Part shown: positions 17,133 to 25,440 of the stretch, piece after piece
How the letters are laid out: each line of letters starts with the position of its first letter
Position numbering within the stretch: position 1 is the first letter of the stretch
DNA from: Nitrospira japonica
Lineage (GTDB): Bacteria > Nitrospirota > Thermodesulfovibrionia > UBA6902
DNA length: 64,000 nt
Direction of reading: 5' to 3'
Assembly (NCBI GenBank): GCA_020723105.1
Contig: DYJL01000002.1
Coordinates: 183,121-247,120 of the forward strand
Program-made: the position numbers and the translations under genes
Notes under the pieces: model-generated
The model's database searches: none
What the model saw: the letters and a program-made list of their open reading frames with translations, nothing else
Told to the model about the DNA's origin: nothing

Positions 17133-18905
17133 TTGCGCAGGAAATTAATCTTCTTATGTCTAATATTCATTATTGCCTCACACGGAACCTTTCTATATGC
17201 ACAGGACTCCCAGTCCGAAAATGCAAGAAGCGAAAAGATTACTCTCAATTTTGATGATGAAGACGTTTTTGCAGTAATACAGACAATCTTTGGCGAGATA
17301 CTTAAGGTTAATTATATAGTAGACCCGCAGGTGAAAGGCCGGGTAAATCTGAGGACGGTTACACCTGTATCAAAAGAAAATGTGCTCCCGCTGATGGAGA
17401 CGATATTAAGGCTTAACGGCATTGGGATAGTAGAAGAAAATAATCTCTACAGGATAGTGGCAATAAGTACAGTGCCTAAGGAGCCTGCTACAGTTGGCAT
17501 AGGAAGAGAGGCCGAGAAGGTCCGCATTACTGGAAAGGCCTTGCTTCAGATTGTGCCGCTCAATTATATTTCATCCTCCGAGATGATAAAGATTCTTACG
17601 CCTTTTCTCTCAACCAATTCTGTCATGGTGGATGTCCCCAAGAGCAATCATATAATCATTGTTGATACAGACGCCAATATTAAACGGCTTCTGCAGCTTG
17701 TTGAGATATTTGATAGTGAACGCCTCAAGAAAATAAAACCTCAGGTTTTTGTATATCCTGTTCAGAATAGCAAGGCCAAGGATGTTGCTGCTTTGCTTCA
17801 GCAGATTTTTCTGGGCATTAAACAAACATCTACAGCGGTATCAGAAAAGCCAGCCCCGCATCCAGCCTCTTCTGCATCCCAGACGCCTGCTCCACAACAA
17901 AAGACAGTAACATCCACCTCCACAGGAAGCGGAGCTGGATTAGTTTCTGATATTACCTCGATATTCCCAGATGAGATAACAAATACCATAATAATATTGG
18001 CAACTCCTGAAGATTATACGCTCATATCGGATACTATAAAAAAGATAGACATAGTACCGAGACAGGTATTGATTGAAGGGCTGATAGCAAGCATATCATT
18101 AACTGATGATTTGCAATTTGGAATTGCATGGTCTCTTGCAGACAGAAAGATGCAACCATTTAATAAAGACTTTAATTTTGATGTAAACAGCATTCCTGGC
18201 AAGATGAGCCTGAGTTCAACTCCCGGGACTGGTTTTACATTTTTTGCTCTTGATACCGCTGGCAATATCAAGGCTAAGCTCGAAGCCCTTGCATCAGAGG
18301 GCAAAAGCAAGGTTATGGCAGCTCCTCATATTCTTGTCTCAGATAACAGGGAAGCAAGGATTCAGGTGGGCCAGCAGATTCCTCTTGTAACTTCTGAGAC
18401 CAAGCCTGGAGCAGGCACAGATATAGTAAGAACGGTGCAGTATAAAGATGTAGGCATCATATTGAAAGTCAAACCGCAGGTCAATGACAGCGGATTGGTT
18501 TCACTTGAAATAAACCAGGAAATCTCTAATGTTGCAGCTGCAAATGTGGGAAATGAAGTCGCAATAGACAAGACCGAAACCACGACAAACCTTGTGGCGC
18601 AGGACGGCCAGACAATTATTATCGGCGGGCTGATAAGAGAAGATACCACAAAAGCAAGGGGAGGCATTCCGCTTTTAAGCAGGATACCTATTCTCGGATA
18701 TCTCTTTGGCAGAGTAGAAAAGAATGAGACTAATAAAGAACTAATCATTCTCCTTACTCCGCATGTAGTCAGAAATCATTCAGAGGCTTCTAATGTGACT
18801 TCAGATTATATCGAAAGATTCAAGGGCCGGGCCAAGGACGAAAAAATAGAAGAGTTTATAGATGAAGAAAATGGAAAAGGAGAGGAAGAACATAGTGAAA
18901 ATTAG
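17133..18905 (+). CDS. gspD: Type II secretion outer-membrane secretin GspD
   Basis: Forms the outer-membrane channel of the T2SS. A signal peptide (about 1-24, ending LYAQ) leads into the N0 domain (ITLNFDDEDVFAVIQTIF), N1/N2-type KH modules to about residue 230, a Ser/Thr/Pro/Gln linker (about 240-270), an N3 module, and the secretin domain (about 380-560) with GGIPLLSRIPILGYLF. Start: TTG at 17133 with GGAGGAG just before it; no in-frame ATG fits. It is shorter (590) than enterobacterial GspD and has a charged Glu/Lys tail. It converges on gspC-M-L-K, separated by only 19 bp. Confidence 0.93.
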   Translation: MRRKLIFLCLIFIIASHGTFLYAQDSQSENARSEKITLNFDDEDVFAVIQTIFGEILKVNYIVDPQVKGRVNLRTVTPVSKENVLPLMETILRLNGIGIVEENNLYRIVAISTVPKEPATVGIGREAEKVRITGKALLQIVPLNYISSSEMIKILTPFLSTNSVMVDVPKSNHIIIVDTDANIKRLLQLVEIFDSERLKKIKPQVFVYPVQNSKAKDVAALLQQIFLGIKQTSTAVSEKPAPHPASSASQTPAPQQKTVTSTSTGSGAGLVSDITSIFPDEITNTIIILATPEDYTLISDTIKKIDIVPRQVLIEGLIASISLTDDLQFGIAWSLADRKMQPFNKDFNFDVNSIPGKMSLSSTPGTGFTFFALDTAGNIKAKLEALASEGKSKVMAAPHILVSDNREARIQVGQQIPLVTSETKPGAGTDIVRTVQYKDVGIILKVKPQVNDSGLVSLEINQEISNVAAANVGNEVAIDKTETTTNLVAQDGQTIIIGGLIREDTTKARGGIPLLSRIPILGYLFGRVEKNETNKELIILLTPHVVRNHSEASNVTSDYIERFKGRAKDEKIEEFIDEENGKGEEEHSEN

Positions 18906-18930
18906 GATTGGGAATTGTTAATTTTCAATC
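18906..18930. terminator. Possible bidirectional hairpin between gspD and gspC
   Basis: GATTGGGAATT and AATTTTCAATC pair into an 11-bp AT-rich stem with two G-U pairs and a 3-base loop, located exactly between the convergent stop codons. No strong T-run follows on either side, so efficiency is uncertain. Confidence 0.35.
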
Positions 18931-19452
18931 TCTCTTCTTTGAAGGCGAGGTCAGATTTACTGTCATTTTCTCTTCGCCTCTTGTCAGTTCTATCATATCA
19001 GCCTTAATTTCCTTCAAAATAAAGCCACCGATATCAGCGCCTTTCTTGAGGACCCGTACCCGTTTCCCTCTACCAGGTGTTGTTATTGGTGAGGTTTTGT
19101 CTTCTACATAGGCAAGGCTTATATTATCTGAGATCAGTGTACCGTAGAGCACAATCTCAGGTTTTAGCAATGGTGGAAGGGCTTTTTCCTCTTTTTTCTC
19201 AACAGGTATAACTCGCTCAGGATGAAACAGGTTCTTCTCGGCTATTATAAGATATTCCGTAGAAGATGCCTCCTGTTTTTCAGGTGAAGTTTCTTCTTTG
19301 CTGTCAGGTAATGTTTGCACCTCGGGCAGGGTAAATTTAACATCCATTTTCAGAGAAGGCATAGTAACATAATATCCCCACAGGATAATTGCTGTCAGCA
19401 GGCTGATATTTAGCAGATTGATATTCTTTAAGATGTATTTTATATATTTCAC
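18925..19452 (-). CDS. gspC: GspC-like inner-membrane T2SS protein
   Basis: Bitopic protein with one N-terminal transmembrane helix (about 15-32), a Glu/Pro/Ser-rich periplasmic linker, then an HR-type domain (about 70-170) starting EKNLFHPER, the motif typical of GspC/PilP homology regions. GspC links the inner-membrane platform to the secretin. There is no PDZ domain, and at 175 residues it is shorter than enterobacterial GspC, so it could also be called a GspN/PilP-like protein. It lies 22 bp after the gspM-like gene and is the last gene of the gspK-L-M-C unit. Confidence 0.75.
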   Translation of the reverse strand: MKYIKYILKNINLLNISLLTAIILWGYYVTMPSLKMDVKFTLPEVQTLPDSKEETSPEKQEASSTEYLIIAEKNLFHPERVIPVEKKEEKALPPLLKPEIVLYGTLISDNISLAYVEDKTSPITTPGRGKRVRVLKKGADIGGFILKEIKADMIELTRGEEKMTVNLTSPSKKRD

Positions 19453-19474
19453 GGTATCCTTTATCTTTACCTTT

Positions 19475-20026
19475 TTACTTCTTTACCATCAGAGCGGATA
19501 CATCCAGTTTTATCATAAGTTCACGGGGATTCTTATGGTCTTTGATCCGCACATCCATATCGTTAATAACGAGCGATGGAGCATGTGTTTCAATAGAATA
19601 TATTGCATCGCTTAAGGTTCCTACATCTGGCATGGCAGCATTTATACTTACATTCAAGACTGTAAATTTCCCCAGTTCCGCCGGCGGAACAATCAGTCCG
19701 CTGGTTATCTTGCCACCCTTGCTGGTTATGATACCTTTAACGAAATCCTGAAGCGCAGCGGCTGCAATTGAGCTGGTCTCGCCGGTCAGGAGTTCTGTAT
19801 TGTAAAATTCCCTTAACTGCCTTTGAGCGGTGATATCCTTTTCCAGTTGAGGTATTTGAGATATCAGGTTGATATATTTTTCAAGAATTTTTGTTTTCAT
19901 ATCCTGTTCTTCTTTGAGGGCTGCTATCTCGGACCTGATTTTCAGATAGCCATACTGATATGTAACTAATCCAAGCAGGATTACTGCAACAGGTATCATA
20001 ATAATTAACATCTTAGAGTTCTTCAT
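19475..20026 (-). CDS. gspM: GspM/PilO-type T2SS assembly protein
   Basis: An N-terminal transmembrane helix (about 7-24) is followed by a coiled coil (about 30-70) and a ferredoxin-like domain ending near residue 180, the plan of GspM and PilO. The family is a platform partner of GspL. The 5' end overlaps the gspL-like gene by 14 bp, so translation is coupled. Sequence similarity across this family is low; the assignment relies on architecture and position. Confidence 0.75.
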   Translation of the reverse strand: MKNSKMLIIMIPVAVILLGLVTYQYGYLKIRSEIAALKEEQDMKTKILEKYINLISQIPQLEKDITAQRQLREFYNTELLTGETSSIAAAALQDFVKGIITSKGGKITSGLIVPPAELGKFTVLNVSINAAMPDVGTLSDAIYSIETHAPSLVINDMDVRIKDHKNPRELMIKLDVSALMVKK

Positions 20027-21560
20027 CTGTCAGCTCTTCTTCATTTTTCTGTATTGTTTCTATTTTCTTTGCGCCTTCTATTTCCATACGTATCTGGAAT
20101 CTGTCAATGCCTTTCTTGACATCCCTGAAGGTCTGCGAGGCAAATTCAACTTTTTTGAAATAATTTGATGCTTCCAGTTTTGGCAGTAATGCTGTAGCAG
20201 AGTCTGCATAACCCTCGATATCGAGAGCAGTTCCTGAAATATGTATTCTTGTAAGCCAGGCACTTTGCGGAAGCAAAGATGTAAGTTCCTTAATGAGAAC
20301 TATTGACGGCTGTCTGCTGGCCTTGAAGCTCTGAATATCCGAGATTTCCTCGTTAACATTTTTTAATTCCTGTGTAAGCCATTCGAATTTTTTGATTTCC
20401 TTTTTCCTGAGAGCTATATCACTGTCAATTTTTACAAGTTTCTTTTCTTCAGTTTTAAGCGGTATAACCATATTGAGAACACCAAGGCCTGCAATTACCA
20501 ATAGAAGGATTATTGTAAGAACAACAGGAGTTTTTTGTCTTTCGCGGCTTCCTTTTGTCAGCAGATTGAAGCCGTCAGTTTTATGTGACAGGCTTTCTAA
20601 TACCCCTCCGACAGCATAATATGGAATGGCATTTATGTGACCTGGTATCCCCGGTTTTATGTTGCATTCGCCGAGCAACTTGTAGGGCATGTCTGTTTTC
20701 AGTTTGAGGACTTCTTTGAAAGAGGGAGGCATGTTTTTCAATGAAAGCAGAACCTGTGGAGCGCGTCCCGGTTTCTTAACGGAATCCAACAGCGGGGCGA
20801 TTTCTTTCATCATTATTTCTATTTTTGAGTTGTCATCACCATTAATAAAATTGCCTGTAAATACCTGCATCAGAGAACCGTTTATAAACAATGCGCACTC
20901 ATAGCTATAGTTTTGTATTTCCATATAGATGCAATCTTTATTTCCATCAATATAGTCAAGCAGATTGCCTATGCCAGACAAGTTTACCCTGACACAGTTA
21001 ACTATAATATTTTTCCCTCTCAGGGCCTCAATGTATTTATTCACTAAATCTGCCTTTGCGGCTGCCAGTAAAATTGTCATTTTCTTATCATCTTCATGAA
21101 TAACCCTGAAATCGTATAAAGTATTTTCAGCGCTAAATGGAGTCAGCCGGTCTAATTCATGCAAGACTACCTCAGCAAGATTTTCTTTAGCAGCAAGAGG
21201 AAGTTCAGCCGTTTTTATAACCACCCATTCCTTTGGTATATTGAGCGTGACACTTGCACCGTCAGCCTTTAGTTCACTCAGGGCCAGGATTGCTGATGAA
21301 GCGGCTTCTTCTGGCTGTGGATATCCCTGGTATTGATATTTTTTGTATTCTTTTATTCGTGTTAATGATAAGAATCGGATACCATAGGCTGCTGAAAGGG
21401 TATCTTTTTCAATACAGATGCAGAGATTTTTTTCAGGCAAGAAAAGGTTGTCGGCGCCGCAGGTCATTATCCTCCAGACAGGGTTTAATGTTCCCTGCAG
21501 CTTTATCACTGTATTCAGGGCGGCAGATGTCAGGTTCTTAACAGCAAGCGCGCTTGTCAT
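20013..21560 (-). CDS. gspL: GspL-like protein with PilM- and PilN-type modules
   Basis: A cytoplasmic actin-like (PilM/GspL) domain occupies about residues 40-330, a transmembrane helix sits near 345-367 (PVVLTIILLLVIAGLGVL), and a PilN-type coiled coil and ferredoxin-like domain fill 370-500. In T2SS, GspL recruits the GspE ATPase through the cytoplasmic domain. Its 515 residues are longer than E. coli GspL. It overlaps gspK by 4 bp (ATGA) and the gspM-like gene by 14 bp. Confidence 0.82.
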   Translation of the reverse strand: MTSALAVKNLTSAALNTVIKLQGTLNPVWRIMTCGADNLFLPEKNLCICIEKDTLSAAYGIRFLSLTRIKEYKKYQYQGYPQPEEAASSAILALSELKADGASVTLNIPKEWVVIKTAELPLAAKENLAEVVLHELDRLTPFSAENTLYDFRVIHEDDKKMTILLAAAKADLVNKYIEALRGKNIIVNCVRVNLSGIGNLLDYIDGNKDCIYMEIQNYSYECALFINGSLMQVFTGNFINGDDNSKIEIMMKEIAPLLDSVKKPGRAPQVLLSLKNMPPSFKEVLKLKTDMPYKLLGECNIKPGIPGHINAIPYYAVGGVLESLSHKTDGFNLLTKGSRERQKTPVVLTIILLLVIAGLGVLNMVIPLKTEEKKLVKIDSDIALRKKEIKKFEWLTQELKNVNEEISDIQSFKASRQPSIVLIKELTSLLPQSAWLTRIHISGTALDIEGYADSATALLPKLEASNYFKKVEFASQTFRDVKKGIDRFQIRMEIEGAKKIETIQKNEEELTDEEL

Positions 21561-22519
21561 AGTTTCGTATTTATGCCTCGTTTGTAATAGAGATATTTGT
21601 AACTGTCATCAGTGATGGTGACAATTGCTTTGATACCAAAGCCTGATTTTTTGTCAGATTTATATCCGGCTGAAACAAGGGCAAACGTGTCAGATTCTTC
21701 CTCGCTGATATAAGGCTCTGAAATAGAATAACTTTCAGAGCCAACTATATCTTGCAGGGAAGTTATATCACTTGTCTGCCTCATGTCTATTATTTTGTCT
21801 GCGGTTTCAGGAGTAATGCCAGGGATTGAGATAAGCACCTCCCGTTGTGCAGTGTTTATATTAATTCCGTCTGCTCCTGAGTTTACTGTAATAAAATCTA
21901 TAAGTCCCTTCCTGTCTTTATTGCCGTATAATATCTCCGGCGTTACACCCTGAACTATCAGTAGTTCCTCAAAAGTATCAAATGGCGCATTCTTGGCTTT
22001 ATATGGATTTGACAGGGACATATAGTAATCGCTTTCTGCGCCATGCAGTCTGTGAAGGTCGTCCGTGTCTTTCCAATCCATTATAGAATCCACGATTATA
22101 TCAATATTTTCTGGTTCGACATCAAGATTCCCCAACAAATTCCTTAATATTATATCAGGTGTTGTATTTATGTCTACCTTTCCTGACTCATCAGTGATGC
22201 TGATTGTGAAGAAGCCGTTATCTGTCTGAATATTGTAAGTGGTGCCATCTATTCTCCATACTTCCATACCTTCCAAAATAATATTTTGTTCTTTATTGCT
22301 TTCTCTGTAGAAGAGTTCCATGAGTCCCCTTTCTATACCGGCCTCTGCGAGAAACTCTTTTTCCAATTCTTCCTTGAAGGCCCTTGTAGAATGGTTGTCT
22401 ACCCTTACCGCAAAAGAAAATGAAAGGGCAATTACTGTCAGGATAGCTAACACCCATAAAACCATGATGAGGGCTATCCCCTTTTTATCAGTTGCAAAAT
22501 TAAGTACAAAGTTTGCCAT
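21557..22519 (-). CDS. gspK: T2SS minor pseudopilin GspK
   Basis: Tip pseudopilin that starts pseudopilus assembly with GspI and GspJ. The prepilin peptidase site is KKG/IALIMVLWVL, with the hydrophobic helix that follows; the usual Glu at +5 is absent, as in other GspK proteins. The large globular part contains the DVNINTA-like signature (GININTAQREVL) and the helix-hairpin-helix-like SIPGITPETADKII. Length (320) is normal for GspK. It is the first T2SS gene after the two cytochromes and overlaps gspL by 4 bp. A TATAAT box lies within the 60-bp gap upstream. Confidence 0.9.
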   Translation of the reverse strand: MANFVLNFATDKKGIALIMVLWVLAILTVIALSFSFAVRVDNHSTRAFKEELEKEFLAEAGIERGLMELFYRESNKEQNIILEGMEVWRIDGTTYNIQTDNGFFTISITDESGKVDINTTPDIILRNLLGNLDVEPENIDIIVDSIMDWKDTDDLHRLHGAESDYYMSLSNPYKAKNAPFDTFEELLIVQGVTPEILYGNKDRKGLIDFITVNSGADGININTAQREVLISIPGITPETADKIIDMRQTSDITSLQDIVGSESYSISEPYISEEESDTFALVSAGYKSDKKSGFGIKAIVTITDDSYKYLYYKRGINTKL

Positions 22520-22580
22520 GAATTCAGGCTATTATAACCAAGAAGCCCGGATAAAAAACAGGACAATAAGAACGGAATTT

Positions 22581-23345
22581 TTATTTTATGTCTTCTGACA
22601 TGTCAGGATGACATCGCTTGCAGTCGTTAAGGGGGAATGCTGTTTTAAGATGACACAGACCGCAGAACTCACCTTTCAGGCACAATGACATGGAAAAGTG
22701 TTTTGTTGTTTTTTTCTTTATGTTGAAGACATCGGGATGACAGTTTGCGCAGTCGAGCCATTGTATATGGACTTTGTGCGGAAAGACCGCAGGGGGAATC
22801 ATAAAGTTTTCTGCCGATAGTTCCATGGTCTTGTCAAAGGACATATCAGCAGGCGCTGTAAAAATAAAATTCCTGGGATTGATCAAGCCTGTCTGAAGCG
22901 CAGCGCTCCAGTCTATCTTATTGCCGAACTTTGTCTTAGGAAAATCTTTCAGCTTTGCGAACTTTTCCATGTCAAAATTCATGTCTCCATTGTGACATTT
23001 TTCGCAATTTTCTTTTCCATGTCCAAAGGCGATCTTACCATCATGACAGGCGCCGCAGAATTTACCGGATTTGTTTGCCTCTTCTGTTATCTCTGTGACA
23101 TTTAATTGCATATAGAATTCAAGTTCAAGGTGGCATACCCTGCAGGTGTAATGCATGCGGTGACTCCAGTGGGAAAAGGCCACGGGCTTCATATTATGTG
23201 CAGTGGACGTTCTGTTTATCATAATGTTGCCGTATTGTTCAGGAGCTGGAAGTGGAGGGAAGCCGAAAAAGGCAGGAGAGTCCTGATATGAGAAAAGAAT
23301 CATCATACCAGTAAATATGAAGATGAAAACAAACAACTTCCTCAT
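22581..23345 (-). CDS. Six-heme c-type cytochrome (two triheme units)
   Basis: An exported multiheme cytochrome. From the ATG of MRKLFVF it has a membrane-anchor or signal segment (about 1-22) and six CxxCH motifs: CRVCH, CGACH, CEKCH, CANCH, CGLCH and CKRCH, grouped three and three. The phrase FSHWSHRMHYTCRVCH is typical of c7-type triheme domains. The reading frame extends 30 residues further upstream, but those codons overlap the neighbour and precede the signal segment, so I chose the shorter start. It follows the next cytochrome by one base and precedes gspK by 61 bp. Likely role: periplasmic or extracellular electron transfer. Confidence 0.9.
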   Translation of the reverse strand: MRKLFVFIFIFTGMMILFSYQDSPAFFGFPPLPAPEQYGNIMINRTSTAHNMKPVAFSHWSHRMHYTCRVCHLELEFYMQLNVTEITEEANKSGKFCGACHDGKIAFGHGKENCEKCHNGDMNFDMEKFAKLKDFPKTKFGNKIDWSAALQTGLINPRNFIFTAPADMSFDKTMELSAENFMIPPAVFPHKVHIQWLDCANCHPDVFNIKKKTTKHFSMSLCLKGEFCGLCHLKTAFPLNDCKRCHPDMSEDIK

Positions 23346-23346
23346 T

Positions 23347-24144
23347 TTACGAAACAGGTTTTGCATGGCATCTCTGACAGTCCATATTGGGGAATGCAAC
23401 CTTTCCATGACAGACGCCGCAGAATTTACCATCAAATATCTCTATCATTGAATATTTTGTAGACCCCTTCTTGACTCCGGTAAATATATCAGGATGGCAG
23501 ATTTCACAGCCATTCCATACAGTATGTTTTTGATGGGAGAATATAATCTCCGGAAGGCCTGATACTTTTGTTTCCAGTGTAAAGTCTTTCTGGATGGGCA
23601 TTGCTTTTTTTCTGACTGACACGTCTTCGATAAAATCTATGGGTTTTATCAGATTTTCTTTTTCAGCCTGTTCCCAATCCATGCCGTTTCCAAAGCGCTC
23701 TTTAGGCATTTTCGCCACAAATTCAGAAAAATTATTCTCACGCTTGACATCCTTGCCGAGTGAATGGCATCTGTCACAGACCTCATCACGCTTTCCCTTA
23801 TCGCAGGCACGGAACACGGCTTTATTGTCAAAAACCCTCTTGCCGTTATGACAGGTGCCGCAATAAAATCCGTTGATATTGTCCTCAGCCTTTATTCCAG
23901 TGGCACCTGCTTTCATTTCAAATCCTATATCCGAATGGCATAATCTGCACGTAAACCTGGACCTGTGCAGCCAGTGATCGAACACAACCGGAGCCATCCT
24001 GCTCTTTTCCGAGAAATTATTAATAACTGTTTTCCCGTAATCCTGAGGGAGAGGTCTTTTTTTCTTCACACCCCTTTCCTGTGCAAAGGCCAACGCAAGA
24101 ACAGTAAGTACAATAAGAATGCAGATGAAAATAATTTTTTTCAT
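23347..24144 (-). CDS. Six-heme c-type cytochrome, paralogue of its neighbour
   Basis: A signal peptide (about 1-21, ending ALAFAQ) precedes six CxxCH motifs: CRLCH, CGTCH, CDRCH, CEICH, CGVCH and CQRCH, again in two triheme groups. It shares the layout FDHWLHRSRFTCRLCH and the downstream segments with the 22.6-kb cytochrome, so the two arose by duplication. AGGAGGAAAC precedes the ATG. It is the first gene of the cytochrome-gspK-L-M-C unit; a TTGACA lies about 90 bp upstream (24235-24240) but its -10 is poor. Confidence 0.92.
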   Translation of the reverse strand: MKKIIFICILIVLTVLALAFAQERGVKKKRPLPQDYGKTVINNFSEKSRMAPVVFDHWLHRSRFTCRLCHSDIGFEMKAGATGIKAEDNINGFYCGTCHNGKRVFDNKAVFRACDKGKRDEVCDRCHSLGKDVKRENNFSEFVAKMPKERFGNGMDWEQAEKENLIKPIDFIEDVSVRKKAMPIQKDFTLETKVSGLPEIIFSHQKHTVWNGCEICHPDIFTGVKKGSTKYSMIEIFDGKFCGVCHGKVAFPNMDCQRCHAKPVS

Positions 24145-24235
24145 AGTTTCCTCCTAAGCCTGTTTTTTTAGAAATAAAATTGTCTGATTATTTAGAAAGC
24201 GTGTAATTAATGGATATCATATTATGTTTTTGCTG

Positions 24236-24281
24236 TCAAATAAAAAATAATAATAAGTTGTTTAGAGGTTCACAGCTTATT
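24236..24281 (-). terminator. Intrinsic terminator of the minus-strand glycosyltransferase unit
   Basis: AATAAGCTGT and ACAACTTATT (as read on the minus strand) form a 10-bp stem with one G-U pair and a 10-base loop overlapping the stop codon, followed by a T-rich run (ATTATTTTTTATTT). It separates the glycosyltransferase genes from the cytochrome/T2SS unit and therefore marks the left side of the island. Confidence 0.55.
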
Positions 24282-25440
24282 ATGTTTGCTTAAGAATATC
24301 GTAAAATCCCCTTGCCGTTGTTGTCCAGGTCAGCTTACTTAAATCCTTTCCAGCCTCTTTACCAATTTCTTTTAACGTATTCCTGTTATGATAGGCCCAT
24401 TCGAGTTTTTCAATTATTTCATCTATATCCGGTTCGTCCCATAACGCCACTACTTCATTGTTATTTGAAAAAGTGACCTGATGCATGGTTGATACTTTTA
24501 TGCTATTTATATCGGATAAGATATCTTTGTGGCCACTATTATAGGAAGCTATCACAGGTTTGCCACAAGCCATGTATTCCATCAATACCAGATTGGTACC
24601 GCCTTCACATCTGTTAGGAAATAATCCTATATCACTGTTTTTATAGATACGTGACATCATTATATTTGGGTATGGAGGCAGGGTAATTACTCTGCCTATG
24701 TCTATGCTGTTATCGTGAAGCAGTCTGTTAGTTACATCTAAATAGTTTCCTGGCGCTGGAACAAAATTTATATAACGTGAGGCAGCCATTGTATTGAAAC
24801 TGAATTCCCACTGGTTGTACCAACTGTTCACAAGCATCACGTCTTTATACTTATCCTGAAGAACTTTATATGCTTGTATCACAAGATCCTGCCCTTTTCT
24901 GAATTCAAACTTCCCACCCGAGAAGATTACAAATTTATCTAATAGATATTCTTTTTCAGAAAAGAAAGGATTAAATATGGTTGCATCTATTCCCTGGATA
25001 ACGGTCTTTATATTTTTAAGCCCGTAATTTCTCAGAATCTCTTCGCACCATGCGGAGCCGGTAACAATCGTATCAAAGTATTGCTTACCATTTTCTATAC
25101 ATGATTCTGGCAGGATATTGTCTTCAAAAAAAACATATCCGACATTCATACTGCCTTTAAAATTGGGACACCGGGGCTGCATTGTATTGCCCAATATACC
25201 TTGAAGGACCGGGTAATTAATATTCTTTTGGATATCATGCTTCATTACAGCAGTACTTTCATCTTCAGATACAAGTTTGCTTTTAAGGAGTCGATAATCA
25301 AATTCATCTCCGATAATGTCGGAGTCGAAATCATCTGTCAGGAGTTTTACATCAGTAATTTTTGAGAGCTCTTTTACAGTATATTTTCCGCAAATTCCCC
25401 AGCCATGATAACTTCCAACTGGCATTACAACATATATCAT
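24280..25440 (-). CDS. Glycosyltransferase, GT4/GT1-type
   Basis: A GT-B fold glycosyltransferase of 386 residues. The donor-side signature is NRCEGGTNLVLMEYMACG with PVIAS after it (about residues 288-310), and SGGKFEFRKGQDLVIQAY marks the start of the C-terminal Rossmann domain. No signal peptide or membrane helix, so it acts in the cytoplasm. It overlaps the TPR-GT9 gene upstream by 4 bp and is followed by a terminator. Donor and acceptor sugars cannot be read from sequence. Confidence 0.85.
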   Translation of the reverse strand: MIYVVMPVGSYHGWGICGKYTVKELSKITDVKLLTDDFDSDIIGDEFDYRLLKSKLVSEDESTAVMKHDIQKNINYPVLQGILGNTMQPRCPNFKGSMNVGYVFFEDNILPESCIENGKQYFDTIVTGSAWCEEILRNYGLKNIKTVIQGIDATIFNPFFSEKEYLLDKFVIFSGGKFEFRKGQDLVIQAYKVLQDKYKDVMLVNSWYNQWEFSFNTMAASRYINFVPAPGNYLDVTNRLLHDNSIDIGRVITLPPYPNIMMSRIYKNSDIGLFPNRCEGGTNLVLMEYMACGKPVIASYNSGHKDILSDINSIKVSTMHQVTFSNNNEVVALWDEPDIDEIIEKLEWAYHNRNTLKEIGKEAGKDLSKLTWTTTARGFYDILKQT

